Counted from the stretch's first letter, positions 8,630-18,086 are shown. The stretch is DNA of 64,000 nucleotides from Gammaproteobacteria bacterium (GCA_028293765.1 JAQGOG010000037.1:1-64000), one strand, 5' to 3'. A program made the numbers and translations. Notes: generated from the sequence alone by a model not told the origin.

Positions 8630-9718
8630 TCAGAGAGCGATTTCCCGGGACAGCAACCCGCTCGCGAGCTCGAGGCGCGCACGGATGAATTCTGCGTCGA
8701 AGTCGGCATAGTGGGTGCCGGTGGGATTCATCACCCTGTGCCATGACGGAATTACGACATCCATCAGGAGCCTTCCAGCAATCAACGAGTTCAACAATGC
8801 AAGCTCTGCAGGCAACAGCGGCGTCGTCTCGTGATAGGCGATCACAAGATCCCGGATCGAGTGGTAAGCAGAGGCAGCGTCGGCAATCTGGTCGGCGGCG
8901 GCAATGGCAACATCGGCAATAAGTGCCGTGTGGGCCAGGTCTCCGAAATCGATGACTCCCGCGATCACGGTCTCGTCCGCGGGTTCGACGAGTACGTTCA
9001 TGTCGTTCAGGTCGTTGTGTACGACCTGCTGCCGGAGGCGCTCGAAATGGGGCGCGATCCGGGCCTCGATCTCCATGATCACGGCGGCGACACCCTCTGG
9101 GTGCGGAAAGCCCGGTAGTTCGTCGAGGAGAGCCCGTGTCTGCCCCACATTGCGAAGATCCCAGATGAGCGGCCGCCTCGCCGCCGGGTGCGCGAAGTTG
9201 CGAAGCGCAAGGCCTAACCTCGCGGCCGTGCGGCCGCATGCAGCGCGCTGGGGCCCGGATCGCACGGATGATCGCAACGTCTTGCCTGCCAGGTAGGTTA
9301 ACACCCGGGCAGTGCGCGTCAGTCCAGAGGCGTCCTCATACTGAACCTGCGTCCGTCGATCGCGGCTCCGCATGATGCGGGGACAGGGAAAGCCCGGATC
9401 GACGCGCTCGACGTGAAGTAATGCAGCCGTCGAAAGATCCGTGATGTCCGGGTCCTCTGCGGAGTTTGCGATCTTCAGGACATATTGGGAGCTGTCCGGG
9501 CAGGACAGCTTGAAATTCTCATCGCGCTCGCCCGTGAGGCGTGTGGCCACCGCCTCAAGTCCGTAGAGGTCACGCGCCAGCCTCTGCGCGGCTTCCGGGC
9601 TGACTGCCGCGGGGGCAACGACCATCGTGGCCATGAATTCCCGCAGATCGCTTGCCATCGTCGCTCGGCATTTAACGGTATGTAAGTCGATTTCAGCGTG
9701 AATGCCGGCGCATCGCAA
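8630..9718 (-). CDS. aminoglycoside-phosphotransferase-fold kinase, hydroxylysine kinase-like
   Basis: A 362-residue small-molecule kinase of the choline/aminoglycoside phosphotransferase fold. The Brenner motif VVHNDLNDMNVLVE and the metal-binding VIDFGDLAHT identify the active site. LTGERDENFKL in the N-lobe and the overall length fit the hydroxylysine kinase (AGPHD1) branch, which phosphorylates amino-alcohols so that a class III PLP phospholyase can eliminate phosphate. Such a PLP enzyme occurs 5.5 kb away on the same strand. In many bacteria the two activities are fused in one chain; here they are separate, if the assignment is right. Translation may begin at the internal ATG 9658 instead of 9718. 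Confidence 0.75.
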   Translation of the reverse strand: MRCAGIHAEIDLHTVKCRATMASDLREFMATMVVAPAAVSPEAAQRLARDLYGLEAVATRLTGERDENFKLSCPDSSQYVLKIANSAEDPDITDLSTAALLHVERVDPGFPCPRIMRSRDRRTQVQYEDASGLTRTARVLTYLAGKTLRSSVRSGPQRAACGRTAARLGLALRNFAHPAARRPLIWDLRNVGQTRALLDELPGFPHPEGVAAVIMEIEARIAPHFERLRQQVVHNDLNDMNVLVEPADETVIAGVIDFGDLAHTALIADVAIAAADQIADAASAYHSIRDLVIAYHETTPLLPAELALLNSLIAGRLLMDVVIPSWHRVMNPTGTHYADFDAEFIRARLELASGLLSREIAL

Positions 9719-9803
9719 GCCGTAAGCGCGGCAGGGCGGGCAAGGGACGCGGCCCTTGGTACTATTCGTCAGACCGTTTCCAGCCCGGACAGCAGGAGCC
9801 GCC

Positions 9804-10547
9804 GTGACGACTATCGATTCCAGTGTGCGCGCCGATCTGACCCGTGGGGGCCGGCTGATCGCCGCGTTGAATCACGGTAATACCGTGCTCGTGCAGCGGG
9901 ATTCCGCGAACGGAGAGCCTCGCGGCGTTGCGCCCGATCTGGCGCGGGAGCTGGCGAGCCGGCTGGCAGTCGAGCTCGAATTCGTCCATTTCGATTCCGC
10001 CCGGAAGGTTTTCGAGACCGTGGACGCGGGCATCTGGGATGTCGCCTTTCTGGCGATCGATCCGCTGCGCGCGGCAGGAATCTCTTTCACGGCCCCTTAC
10101 GTGATCATCGAGGGGAGCTACCTCGTGCCCGACGATTCACCGTTGCGCACCATCGAGGACGTAGATCGGGCAGGCGTACGGGTAGCGGCTGGACGCGGCA
10201 CCGCCTATGACCTGTACCTCACTCGCGAGCTGAAACAGGCGCAACTGGTCCGTGCGCCGAACTCGGCGGACGCGCTCGAGCTGTTTGTCGAGCAGGGACT
10301 CGAGGCGGCTGCGGGAGTTCGCCAACCGCTGGTGGCGTTTGCTGCAAGTCACCCGGGCCTGCGTGTCATCGAGGGCAGTTTCACGAAAATAGAACAAGCC
10401 ATGGGAACGGCGCTGGCTCGCGCGGCCGGCGCGGCCTACCTTGGCGTGTTCATAGAAGAGATGAAAGCCACCGGCTTCATCGCCGCCGCCCTGCGCGCAA
10501 GCAACCAACACGACGCCGTGGTGGCTGCGCCAGCGAGCGCCAGATAG
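9804..10547 (+). CDS. periplasmic-binding-fold protein (SBP_bac_3) without signal peptide
   Basis: I place the start at GTG 9804 because AGGAG lies five bases upstream; the product is 247 residues. It has the solute-binding family 3 layout: GVAPDLARELASRL, WDVAFLAIDPLRAAGISFTAPYV, VRVAAGRGTAYDLYLTREL, and a C-terminal FIEEMKATGFIAAAL. These proteins usually capture amino acids for ABC importers. No signal peptide or lipobox is visible, and no permease or ATPase gene is nearby, so it may be a cytoplasmic sensor-like or orphan protein. Its stop lies 3 bp from the stop of the convergent Bcr/CflA gene. Confidence 0.75.
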   Translation: MTTIDSSVRADLTRGGRLIAALNHGNTVLVQRDSANGEPRGVAPDLARELASRLAVELEFVHFDSARKVFETVDAGIWDVAFLAIDPLRAAGISFTAPYVIIEGSYLVPDDSPLRTIEDVDRAGVRVAAGRGTAYDLYLTRELKQAQLVRAPNSADALELFVEQGLEAAAGVRQPLVAFAASHPGLRVIEGSFTKIEQAMGTALARAAGAAYLGVFIEEMKATGFIAAALRASNQHDAVVAAPASAR

Positions 10548-10550
10548 GCG

Positions 10551-11756
10551 TCAGTCGGCAGCGGCTTCGACCTGGGCCTCCGATTCGGTTCGCAGCGTCG
10601 TCTGTGCGAGAACCAGGGCAATGCCCGCGCAGCCGGCTATGCCCGCAACCATGGGAAGCGCTGTGCCGTTCAGGAAGGTGCCCACGAACAGCATCACCAC
10701 CGCGCCTGTTACGAACTGCAGCGTGCCCATCAACGCGGAGGCTGTTCCAGCAATCTCTCCATGCTCTTCCAGCGCCAGCACTGCCGTAGTGGGGATTACC
10801 AGGCCCAGGCATCCATAGCCCACGAACAGAAAGACGGCCAGCACGTCGAGGCGATCCACCCCGGATGCGAACACGGCGAGCAAAGCAAGCATCACGACGG
10901 AGTAAACGATCACCGCTCCACGAACCAGGCGGCGAAGGCCAACACGCGCTGCCAGCCATCCGGTGAGCTGCGCTACCGCGAAGAACGACGCCGCGTTGGC
11001 TGAGAAGAACACGCTATAGAGTCGTGGCGACAGATGATAGTGCTCGATCAGCACGAATGGCGAGTTCGACAGATAGACGAAGAAGCTCGAAATACCGAAC
11101 GCTCCGATGAACGAAAGCCCGAGGAAGTGCCGATCGCTGAGAAGGAGCCGATAAGCGGCGACTGCGCTGCGGATGCTGCTGTCGGCGCGCTCGGCGGCGG
11201 GCCGCGTCTCCTTGAGAGTAGCCAGAATGATGCAGCCCAGGACGGCGGCAACGAGCACCACCCAGAACACGGCCCGCCAGCCACCGAGTTGGATGACGAA
11301 GCTTCCGGTGAGAGGCGCGAGAATCGGCGAAATACTGAACACGAGCATCAGCAGTGACATCAGGCGCGTGGCATCGACTCCCGTGTGGAGGTCGCGCACG
11401 ATGGCCCGGGGAATCACCATTCCCGCGCACGCGCCGACACCTTGAATGAAGCGGAAGGCGATGAGGACGCCGATGCTGGGCGCGAGGGCGCAGCCGATAC
11501 TGCCGATCGAGAAGAGACCGAGGCCTATATATAGAGGCGTCTTGCGGCCGATCATGTCGGACAGCGGTCCGTAGATCGACTGACCCAGGCTGAGCGCGAT
11601 GAAGAAGACCGTGAGGCTCATCTGCACGGCGCCGGTTTCCGCCTCGAGGCTGCGGCCGATCGCGGGCAGCGCGGGCAGGTACATGTCGATGGCGAACGGC
11701 CCGATGGCTGACAGAAGCCCGAGCGTCACCGCATTCCGCAAAAATTTGGTTTCCAT
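10551..11756 (-). CDS. Bcr/CflA-family MFS drug exporter
   Basis: A 401-residue, 12-segment transporter. LLSAIGPFAIDMYLPALPAIG in the first membrane span and GPLSDMIGRKTPLYIG in loop 2-3, followed by RFIQGVGACAGMVIPRAIVRDL, are the hallmark features of the Bcr/CflA subfamily, which exports bicyclomycin, chloramphenicol and similar compounds or cysteine derivatives. The ATG at 11756 opens directly into the first span. No regulator gene adjoins it. The actual substrate cannot be inferred. Confidence 0.9.
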   Translation of the reverse strand: METKFLRNAVTLGLLSAIGPFAIDMYLPALPAIGRSLEAETGAVQMSLTVFFIALSLGQSIYGPLSDMIGRKTPLYIGLGLFSIGSIGCALAPSIGVLIAFRFIQGVGACAGMVIPRAIVRDLHTGVDATRLMSLLMLVFSISPILAPLTGSFVIQLGGWRAVFWVVLVAAVLGCIILATLKETRPAAERADSSIRSAVAAYRLLLSDRHFLGLSFIGAFGISSFFVYLSNSPFVLIEHYHLSPRLYSVFFSANAASFFAVAQLTGWLAARVGLRRLVRGAVIVYSVVMLALLAVFASGVDRLDVLAVFLFVGYGCLGLVIPTTAVLALEEHGEIAGTASALMGTLQFVTGAVVMLFVGTFLNGTALPMVAGIAGCAGIALVLAQTTLRTESEAQVEAAAD

Positions 11757-12194
11757 AATGGAAGGATCATCGCGCGCTGAAGTGCGGCGCCGCGGCTTTA
11801 CGAAGCGCCGTCGGGCTGCAGGATATAAAGGGGACGGTGTCGCCGAGGTCGGGCCGATCGCAGGGTCCGGTGGCGACTTCGCCGTGCTCCAGGGTCTGCA
11901 CAGCGTCGCGCTACTTTATGCGGTTTCCGTGGCTCCGGCGAGCGCCGAAAGAGGTAGGGGGGCTGCCTGATGCGCCCGGCAGCGAGCCGCTGGGCTGCGC
12001 ACTAGTGGTGCGCGCTCGGCGTGCAGCGCCGTGACGCGGCCGGAGGGGGCAAGTCCGTCCTCCCGTCAAAATGTGGTCCAATATATGAAGGTGGGCTGCG
12101 CTGCCGCGGGGCGCCTCCCGCACCTGATGGGCTCGCCCTGATGCAATCCAATGACGCTCGGCCCCAACGTATGCGGGACAGGAAAGTAATCGCA
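11757..12194. other. 438 bp gap between Bcr/CflA gene and ThDP enzyme
   Basis: This stretch separates two divergent genes and must hold both promoters. I see no convincing small gene, no copy of the shared palindrome and no thiamine riboswitch-like core. Short open frames here lack ribosome binding sites and look accidental. Confidence 0.5.
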
Positions 12195-13841
12195 ATGACA
12201 GGTGATAGCGGCTCTGCTTCGAGGACATTGACTGGTGCCGAGGCGATCGTCGAAGGACTGGTCGCCCACGGTGTCGACACGGTGTTCGCGCTCCCCGGTG
12301 CGCAGATTTATGGGCTCTGCGATGCTCTCGCGAAGAGCCAGGACAAGATCCGTACTATTGGTGCCCGGCACGAGCAGGCGTGCGGCTACATGGCGTTTGG
12401 CTACGCGCGGGCGAGCGGCAAGCCGGGAATTTTCGCGGTGGTGCCCGGACCGGGCATCCTGAACGCCTCGGCGGCGTTGCTGACAGCACACAGTAGCAAT
12501 CAGCGTGTGCTGGCGCTGACCGGCGATATCCCGTCGCAGGCGAAGGGCCGCGAGCGGGGGCAGCTCCACGAGCTGCGCGATCAACTCAACATCCTGCGCT
12601 CGCTGACGAAGTGGGCCGACCAGATCGAGCATCCCTCGCAGGCTGCCCTGCTCGTCGCCAGGGCGTTCCAGGAAATGTCCTCGGGCCGGCGGGGCGCCAC
12701 GGCTCTGCAGGCCGCGTGGGACTATTTCACGACGTCGGCCGCTGTCGGGCCGGCGATGACGTTGCCTCCATTTCCCTTGCCCGAGGTGGACTTCGACGCG
12801 ATCGACGCGGCGGCGAAAATGGTTGCCGGAGCCCGGGCCCCGATGATCATCGTCGGCTCCGGTGCTCTCGATGCGAGCGCTGAAGTGACCGCGCTGGCGG
12901 AGATGACCGGCGCGCCCGCGGTGAGTTTCCGCGGTGGACGCGGTGTCGTATCCAACGATCATCCGCTCGGGCTCACGATCGCATCGGCCCAACGTCTGTG
13001 GCCGCAAACGGATGTTGCGATCGTGATCGGATCGCGCTTCGAGCTGCTGGATGCCCGTTGGCGGTATCGTCCCCCGGGTCTGAAAATCATCCGCATCGAT
13101 ATCGATCCCGCCGAGAAGCGTCGGTTGTCTGCCGATGTCAGCATCGTTGCCGATGCGGCTGTTGGCAGTCGAGCGTTGGCAGGCGCGCTGAGCCGGCACG
13201 GGGTCCCGAGGCGACGCGACGAAACCATTGCCGCCGCTAAAGCGGAAGCCGCCGTGGCAATTCGCGCCGTGCAGCCGCAGGTGGCCTATCTCGAAGTCAT
13301 CCGCGAGGTGTTGCCCAGGAATGGGTTCTTCGTGGACGAGATCTCACAGATAGGCTTCGCCTCCATGTTCGCGTGGCCCTCCTATGCGCCACGGACCTTC
13401 GTCACCAGCGGCTATCAGGGCACGCTGGGCTTCGGTTTTCCGACCGCGCTGGGCGTGAAGGCGGCCTTTCCGGACCGGCCCGTGGTCTCGATCACGGGCG
13501 ACGGCGGCTTCATGTTCGCGGTGCAGGAGCTTGCGACGGCGGTTCAATATGGGATCAATCTCGTGACCCTCGTCTTCAACAACGAGAGCTACGGAAACGT
13601 GTATCGCGATCAGAAACAGCAATTCGGGGGCCGGCTGCTCGGCTCCGAGCTCGTCAACCCCGACTTCGTGGCGTTGGCGCAGTCGTTCGGTGTCAGTGCG
13701 TCGGCGGTGAAGTCGCCGGACGCGCTACGCCCGGTGTTGGAGCGGGCACTTGCGGCGGACGAGCCCGTACTGATCGAGGTGAAGGTGCCGCGGGGGTCGG
13801 ATGGCGACCCATGGCTGTTCATCCAGCCCAACTTCCGTTGA
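12195..13841 (+). CDS. thiamine-diphosphate enzyme, acetolactate-synthase-like
   Basis: The ATG at 12195 has AGGAAAG nine bases upstream and gives a 548-residue protein with the three-domain ThDP architecture. The Pyr domain carries the catalytic glutamate in IGARHEQACGYMA. The central domain reads APMIIVGSGAL and SFRGGRGVVSNDHPLG. The PP domain contains the cofactor motif ITGDGGFMFAVQELATAVQYGINLVTLVFNN. This groups it with acetolactate synthase, benzoylformate decarboxylase and related 2-oxoacid enzymes. There is no small regulatory subunit or ilvC nearby, so it is unlikely to be the main branched-chain biosynthetic enzyme. The substrate is undetermined. Confidence 0.88.
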   Translation: MTGDSGSASRTLTGAEAIVEGLVAHGVDTVFALPGAQIYGLCDALAKSQDKIRTIGARHEQACGYMAFGYARASGKPGIFAVVPGPGILNASAALLTAHSSNQRVLALTGDIPSQAKGRERGQLHELRDQLNILRSLTKWADQIEHPSQAALLVARAFQEMSSGRRGATALQAAWDYFTTSAAVGPAMTLPPFPLPEVDFDAIDAAAKMVAGARAPMIIVGSGALDASAEVTALAEMTGAPAVSFRGGRGVVSNDHPLGLTIASAQRLWPQTDVAIVIGSRFELLDARWRYRPPGLKIIRIDIDPAEKRRLSADVSIVADAAVGSRALAGALSRHGVPRRRDETIAAAKAEAAVAIRAVQPQVAYLEVIREVLPRNGFFVDEISQIGFASMFAWPSYAPRTFVTSGYQGTLGFGFPTALGVKAAFPDRPVVSITGDGGFMFAVQELATAVQYGINLVTLVFNNESYGNVYRDQKQQFGGRLLGSELVNPDFVALAQSFGVSASAVKSPDALRPVLERALAADEPVLIEVKVPRGSDGDPWLFIQPNFR

Positions 13842-13901
13842 TCGCAGGCGAGGGTGCACTCAACCGTACCGCGCGGAGCGCGCTTCTTGTAGTCTTGGGA
13901 C

Positions 13902-16607
13902 ATGCCCGACCTGTCTGCCGACCAGCGAACCCGTATCGACGCAATGCTGGACGCGCTGTTGGACCTGCCCCCGGAGGCCCGCGCCGAGTATCTGAGTCGC
14001 CCCGACGGGGACGATCCAGTGGTTCGCCGCGAGGTGGAAAGCCTGCTGCGGGCCACGCAGGTGGTGGGTGATTTCCTTGCAAATCCGCCGCGCCTCGGCA
14101 CGCAGCCGGCGAGTGAGCCGATTCCGGCCGACATGCGGGTCGGCGCCTGGAGAATCACGCGGCACATAGGCCGTGGCGGGATGGGCGTGGTCTACGAGGC
14201 GGTGCGCGCCGAAGGCGATTTCGTACAGCGGGCGGCGATCAAGCTGCTGCGCCATGAAGCCGTCGCCGAGCTCGAGCGCTTTCATGTCGAGCGGCGAATT
14301 CTTGCGCGGCTGGAGCATCCGGGCATCGCTCGACTCTATGACGGTGGCATCGCGGTGGATGGCCGGCCGTACATGGCGATTGAGCTCATCGAAGGCGAGC
14401 CGATCACCGACTATTGCGCGCGTACGCGGGCCACGCTGCCCCAACGCATGCGGCTGTTTTGTCAGGTATGCGAAGCAGTCGCCTACGCCCATCGCAACCT
14501 CGTAGTGCACCGGGATCTCAAGCCGGCTAACATCCTCGTCACGGTGGCAGGACAGATCAAACTGCTCGACTTCGGGATCGCGAAACTGATCTCCGTGGAC
14601 GAGCGGGATCTGACGCGGACCGCGGCCGCACCCTTGACCCCTTCGTCCGCGGCTCCCGAGCAACTGCTCGGCGGACCCGTCACGACGGCGACGGATGTCT
14701 ACGCGTTGGGACTGCTGCTGTTCGAGCTCCTGACGGGTATCAAGCCCTGGTCGCAGGCCGGCGCGCCAATCGCCCACGCGATGAGAGTCGTTCTCGAGAG
14801 GCCGGCGCCGGCGCCTAGCCTGACGGCGGCGAGCCTGGCCGCTCCGCCATTGCCGCCGCGGCTGCTGCGTGGAGATTTCGACGCGATCGTCGCCAAGGCA
14901 TTGCGCAAGGAACCGACGCATCGGTATGAAACGGTCGATGCGCTGAAGCTCGATGTGGAACGTGTCAGGCGTGGCGAGCCGGTCGCCGCCCGATCCGGTG
15001 CCCGCCTGTACCTTTTCGGCCGCCTGCTGCGACGATATCGTTGGGGAACGATCGCTGTCGTTTCTGTAGTTGTGTCGCTCGCCGGCGGTCTAGGGGCCGC
15101 CGCGTGGCAAGCAGAGCGCGTGCAGATCGAGCGCGATCGGGTACAGGTCGAGCGCGATGTCGCGCGCCGTGAGGCCGCTCGTGAGGAAGCGGTTCGGTAT
15201 CAGCTCACAAGGCTGTTCCGTGCGGCGATTGCGGACCGCGGCACCGCGCCGACAACCGCAAAGACCATGATCGACGCCAGCGCCCAGCGCGTCCTGCGCG
15301 AGTACAGGGATCAGCCGCAACTCGCGGGTGAAATCGTCATCACGCTCGCCGACCTCTACGGCGCGCTGGAGGATGTCGACGGCGCCGGGGTGCTCCTGGA
15401 AGGTTATCTCGCGGCAGCCGATCCGAAGGCGGATGCGGCGACGGTCGCCGATGCGCGCCAGAAGTTTGCCAACATCGAGGTGTCGCGGGGTCACGTGGAG
15501 CATGCGGGGCAGCTGTTGACACAGGCCGAGGCGTTCTGGGCAAGTGCTCCGACGCGTTATGCCGAGGAGCGTCTCGAGGGTCTGGGCATTCGAGCGCGGG
15601 CACAGCGCGCCGGCGGCGACCTGGACGGCGCCACCGCCACGATGCGCAAGGCGATCGCACAGCGCCTCGTGCTTTCCGGCCGCCTGCATCGCGAGACCGC
15701 GGTCCTGTACAACTCGTTCGGCATCATTCTGACCGCCGCGCATCGCCTCGATGAAGCGCTCCAGGCTTACCGCGAGACCACCGGTATCTACCAGGCACTC
15801 GGGCTCGGCGATGAGCTCGATGCGCAGATCGTGTTGGGAAATACCGGGACACTCGAGATGCGCACCGGGCATCTGCGGGCCGCGGAGAGCCTGCTGAAAA
15901 GTGCCATTCAACGCGAGCGCGATCTCGCCGGAGATTCCGCGGCCGTCGCGGCGGCCCTGGGCTGCTACGGCATGGTTCTATCACTTACGGACCGGGGACA
16001 GCAGGCGCTGCCTGTTTTGCACGACGCGACCGATCTCGGTGCTCGCTACACCGGGCCGTCCAGCCCGTTGACCGTGCAGAACCGCTTGTTTCTCGGCGAG
16101 GCGCAGCTCGCCGTTGGGGACCGGGCGGCAGCACGTGCCACGCTGACCGCTGACTACCAAGCCGCATTGGCGCAATACGGAGCAAACCACTCGCTGACGC
16201 TGCGTACGCAGTTGGCCTTGGCGCGGCTCGCGATGGCCGAAGGGCATGGCATGCAGGCGAGAGATCAATTGGCCGCACTCATCCCGCGCCTCCGGCTCGC
16301 AGGTGCTCAGACAACGGTGGAACTACCGCAGGCGCTGCAGGCCCTCGGAGAGGCGCAGTTGAGTGAAGGCCACGCGCTGCAGGCGATCCCGCTGCTTCGG
16401 GAGGCCGTATCGTTGCTCGAGCAGTCACGCGATTCAACTTGGGAGGCCGTTGCACGCGAGCGGTTAGGAGAGGCTTTGGCCGCCGGGGGCGGCGCGGGGG
16501 CGCGCGAGCAGTTGCTGCAGGCAGTCGCCGGCCTCACCGGTCAACTCGGGGCCGCCCACTCCGAGACGGCGCGCGGCGAGCGAGCGCTGCGCAAAATGGG
16601 CGAATGA
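13902..16607 (+). CDS. membrane Ser/Thr protein kinase with C-terminal TPR domain
   Basis: A 901-residue eukaryotic-type kinase. Residues 1-75 form an acidic helical region, followed by the kinase domain at about 82-355: the P-loop GRGGMGVVYE, Lys114 in AAIKLLRHE, the catalytic loop VVHRDLKPANIL (Asp205), DFG at 223-225 and APEQ in the activation segment. A single membrane span lies near residues 372-392. About 500 residues of TPR-like helical repeats follow, presumably periplasmic. This architecture is common in Xanthomonadales and Steroidobacter relatives and is typically adjacent to an ECF sigma factor, as here (convergent gene at 16676-17272). The kinase is inferred to phosphorylate or otherwise activate that sigma factor. 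Confidence 0.92.
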   Translation: MPDLSADQRTRIDAMLDALLDLPPEARAEYLSRPDGDDPVVRREVESLLRATQVVGDFLANPPRLGTQPASEPIPADMRVGAWRITRHIGRGGMGVVYEAVRAEGDFVQRAAIKLLRHEAVAELERFHVERRILARLEHPGIARLYDGGIAVDGRPYMAIELIEGEPITDYCARTRATLPQRMRLFCQVCEAVAYAHRNLVVHRDLKPANILVTVAGQIKLLDFGIAKLISVDERDLTRTAAAPLTPSSAAPEQLLGGPVTTATDVYALGLLLFELLTGIKPWSQAGAPIAHAMRVVLERPAPAPSLTAASLAAPPLPPRLLRGDFDAIVAKALRKEPTHRYETVDALKLDVERVRRGEPVAARSGARLYLFGRLLRRYRWGTIAVVSVVVSLAGGLGAAAWQAERVQIERDRVQVERDVARREAAREEAVRYQLTRLFRAAIADRGTAPTTAKTMIDASAQRVLREYRDQPQLAGEIVITLADLYGALEDVDGAGVLLEGYLAAADPKADAATVADARQKFANIEVSRGHVEHAGQLLTQAEAFWASAPTRYAEERLEGLGIRARAQRAGGDLDGATATMRKAIAQRLVLSGRLHRETAVLYNSFGIILTAAHRLDEALQAYRETTGIYQALGLGDELDAQIVLGNTGTLEMRTGHLRAAESLLKSAIQRERDLAGDSAAVAAALGCYGMVLSLTDRGQQALPVLHDATDLGARYTGPSSPLTVQNRLFLGEAQLAVGDRAAARATLTADYQAALAQYGANHSLTLRTQLALARLAMAEGHGMQARDQLAALIPRLRLAGAQTTVELPQALQALGEAQLSEGHALQAIPLLREAVSLLEQSRDSTWEAVARERLGEALAAGGGAGAREQLLQAVAGLTGQLGAAHSETARGERALRKMGE

Positions 16608-16675
16608 GCCCCGTCATCCCCGGCGCATGCGTCGGGTCGCGTTCTGCAGGAAACGCGAGAGGCGCCCTACGCCCG

Positions 16676-17272
16676 CTACTTTATCCCACCCAGCTCGCGG
16701 AACAGCCAGGCTCTGGCCTTTAGCCAGTCGCGCTGCACCGTTCGCAGGGACAGGCCCAACGCGCGTGCAGTGTCCTCCTCTGCGTAGCCGCCGAAGAAAC
16801 GGCATTCGACCACATCTGCCAGGCGGGGCATCTCGGCCGCCAGCCGCTGCAATGCCTCGTTCAGCATCACCAGACCTTCGTCTGTATCGACCCTCAGGGT
16901 CTCGATGCTGGAGAGTGTCAGGGGCGCCTCACCGCCACCGCGCTTCTCGGCCAGGCGTGCGGCTGCGTGATTGATGAGTGCATGGCGCATTGCGAGGGCC
17001 GCGGCCCGCAGAAAGTGGGCTTCATCAGCAAAACCGCGTGATTTCCGCAGCCGCAGATACGCTTCGTGCACGAGGGCGGTGGTTTGCAGGGTCTGATTTC
17101 CACCCAGGCGGGATCGCGCGCGCTGCGCGATGTGCTTGAGCTGATCGTAGAAGCTCGGTAACAGCTCCGCGGCGATATGCCGAACTTCGGGCGAGACCGT
17201 ACTGTGCCCCAATGGCTCATCAGCGTTTCCGGGAACGGCCTCGTCAGGATTCATGGAGGGGATTTTAGCCAC
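16676..17272 (-). CDS. ECF sigma factor associated with Ser/Thr kinase
   Basis: The 198-residue product has a sigma region 2 (FYDQLKHIAQRARSRLG, then LQTTALVHEAYLRLRKSR and FLRAAALAMRHALINHAAARLAEKRG) and a region 4 helix-turn-helix (VVECRFFGGYAEEDTARALGLSLRTVQRDWLKARAWL). The combination matches the ECF group (TIGR02999-like) encoded next to Ser/Thr kinases with TPRs. No anti-sigma gene is present, consistent with activation by phosphorylation instead. The listed GTG lacks a good ribosome binding site; ATG 17254 (MNPDEAV) is an alternative. It is convergent with the kinase gene, with 68 bp between stops. Confidence 0.9.
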   Translation of the reverse strand: MAKIPSMNPDEAVPGNADEPLGHSTVSPEVRHIAAELLPSFYDQLKHIAQRARSRLGGNQTLQTTALVHEAYLRLRKSRGFADEAHFLRAAALAMRHALINHAAARLAEKRGGGEAPLTLSSIETLRVDTDEGLVMLNEALQRLAAEMPRLADVVECRFFGGYAEEDTARALGLSLRTVQRDWLKARAWLFRELGGIK

Positions 17273-17336
17273 GACAGCATGGCGGGAAACGGGAGTCTTT
17301 CCGGTTCTTTAGAAGTAAAGAGCGAGGAGACTTCGT

Positions 17337-18050
17337 ATGGCCACCAGCAATGAGACACCCGCCGGGCTCACCTCGGCTCCCGGCACGAACGCACCATCAT
17401 CGGGAGCGCTGCCGGGATTGCTGGAGCGTGTGAAAAACATACTGCTCGCCCCAAAGACGGAATGGCCAGTCATCGAAGCGGAGCCGACGACGCCGGCACA
17501 ACTCTACACGGGCTACGTCATGCCACTCGCGGCGCTCCCGGCGGCGATCTCGCTCATTCACATGTCAATCATCGCCATCAGCCCGCCGTTTTCCGCCGCG
17601 ATCCGCATGCCCTTCACGAGCGGACTGACGACGGCGGTGCTGACGTTCGGTCTTGGGCTGGTTGGCCCGTTCCTGGTGGCACTGATCATCAACGGGTTGG
17701 CCTCCTACTTCGGGGGCACGCACGATCAGCGCCAGGCATTGAAGGTCGCGGCCTACGCTTTCACGCCTGCGTGGCTGGCTACTGTGTTCAGCCTGTTGCC
17801 GACGATGTCGACACTGTTGCAACTGGCTGCGGGGATCTACGGGATTTATCTGCTTGCTCTCGGACTGCCGGTGTTGATGAAGTCTCCCAAGGACCGGGCT
17901 TCGGGCTACACCGCCACGGTCGTTCTCAGCACCATCCTCCTCTGCGTCGCCTTCGGTATCATCAGCGCCGCGGTGGGTGGCTTGTCCCATGTGAGCCCCT
18001 ACGGCGCTTTCGGCCACGAATCCGCGCAAGAGCGCGCACAGCCTGACTGA
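17337..18050 (+). CDS. Yip1-family membrane protein
   Basis: A 237-residue protein with a polar N-terminal 30 residues, then LLERVKNILLAPKTEWPVIEAEP, the typical opening of bacterial YIP1 proteins, followed by about five hydrophobic segments. GTHDQRQALKVAAYAFTPAWLATVFSLLP is also characteristic. The function of bacterial Yip1 proteins is not known. GAGGAG upstream of the ATG gives a plausible ribosome binding site. It is divergent from the ECF sigma gene with only 64 bp between start codons, so the two promoters must overlap. Confidence 0.85.
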   Translation: MATSNETPAGLTSAPGTNAPSSGALPGLLERVKNILLAPKTEWPVIEAEPTTPAQLYTGYVMPLAALPAAISLIHMSIIAISPPFSAAIRMPFTSGLTTAVLTFGLGLVGPFLVALIINGLASYFGGTHDQRQALKVAAYAFTPAWLATVFSLLPTMSTLLQLAAGIYGIYLLALGLPVLMKSPKDRASGYTATVVLSTILLCVAFGIISAAVGGLSHVSPYGAFGHESAQERAQPD

Positions 18051-18065
18051 GCTGATTTGCTGCGT

Positions 18066-18086
18066 CGCACATCCAAACACTGTGCG
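18066..18086. terminator. weak hairpin after Yip1 gene
   Basis: CGCACA (18066-18071) and TGTGCG (18081-18086) form a six-pair stem with a nine-base loop, 15 bp behind the Yip1 stop. No T tract follows, so a terminator role is only possible. Confidence 0.25.

Noticed and set aside
12001-12194. Thiamine riboswitch ahead of the ThDP enzyme
   Set aside because: The conserved CUGAGA and the long downstream core of TPP riboswitches are not present.
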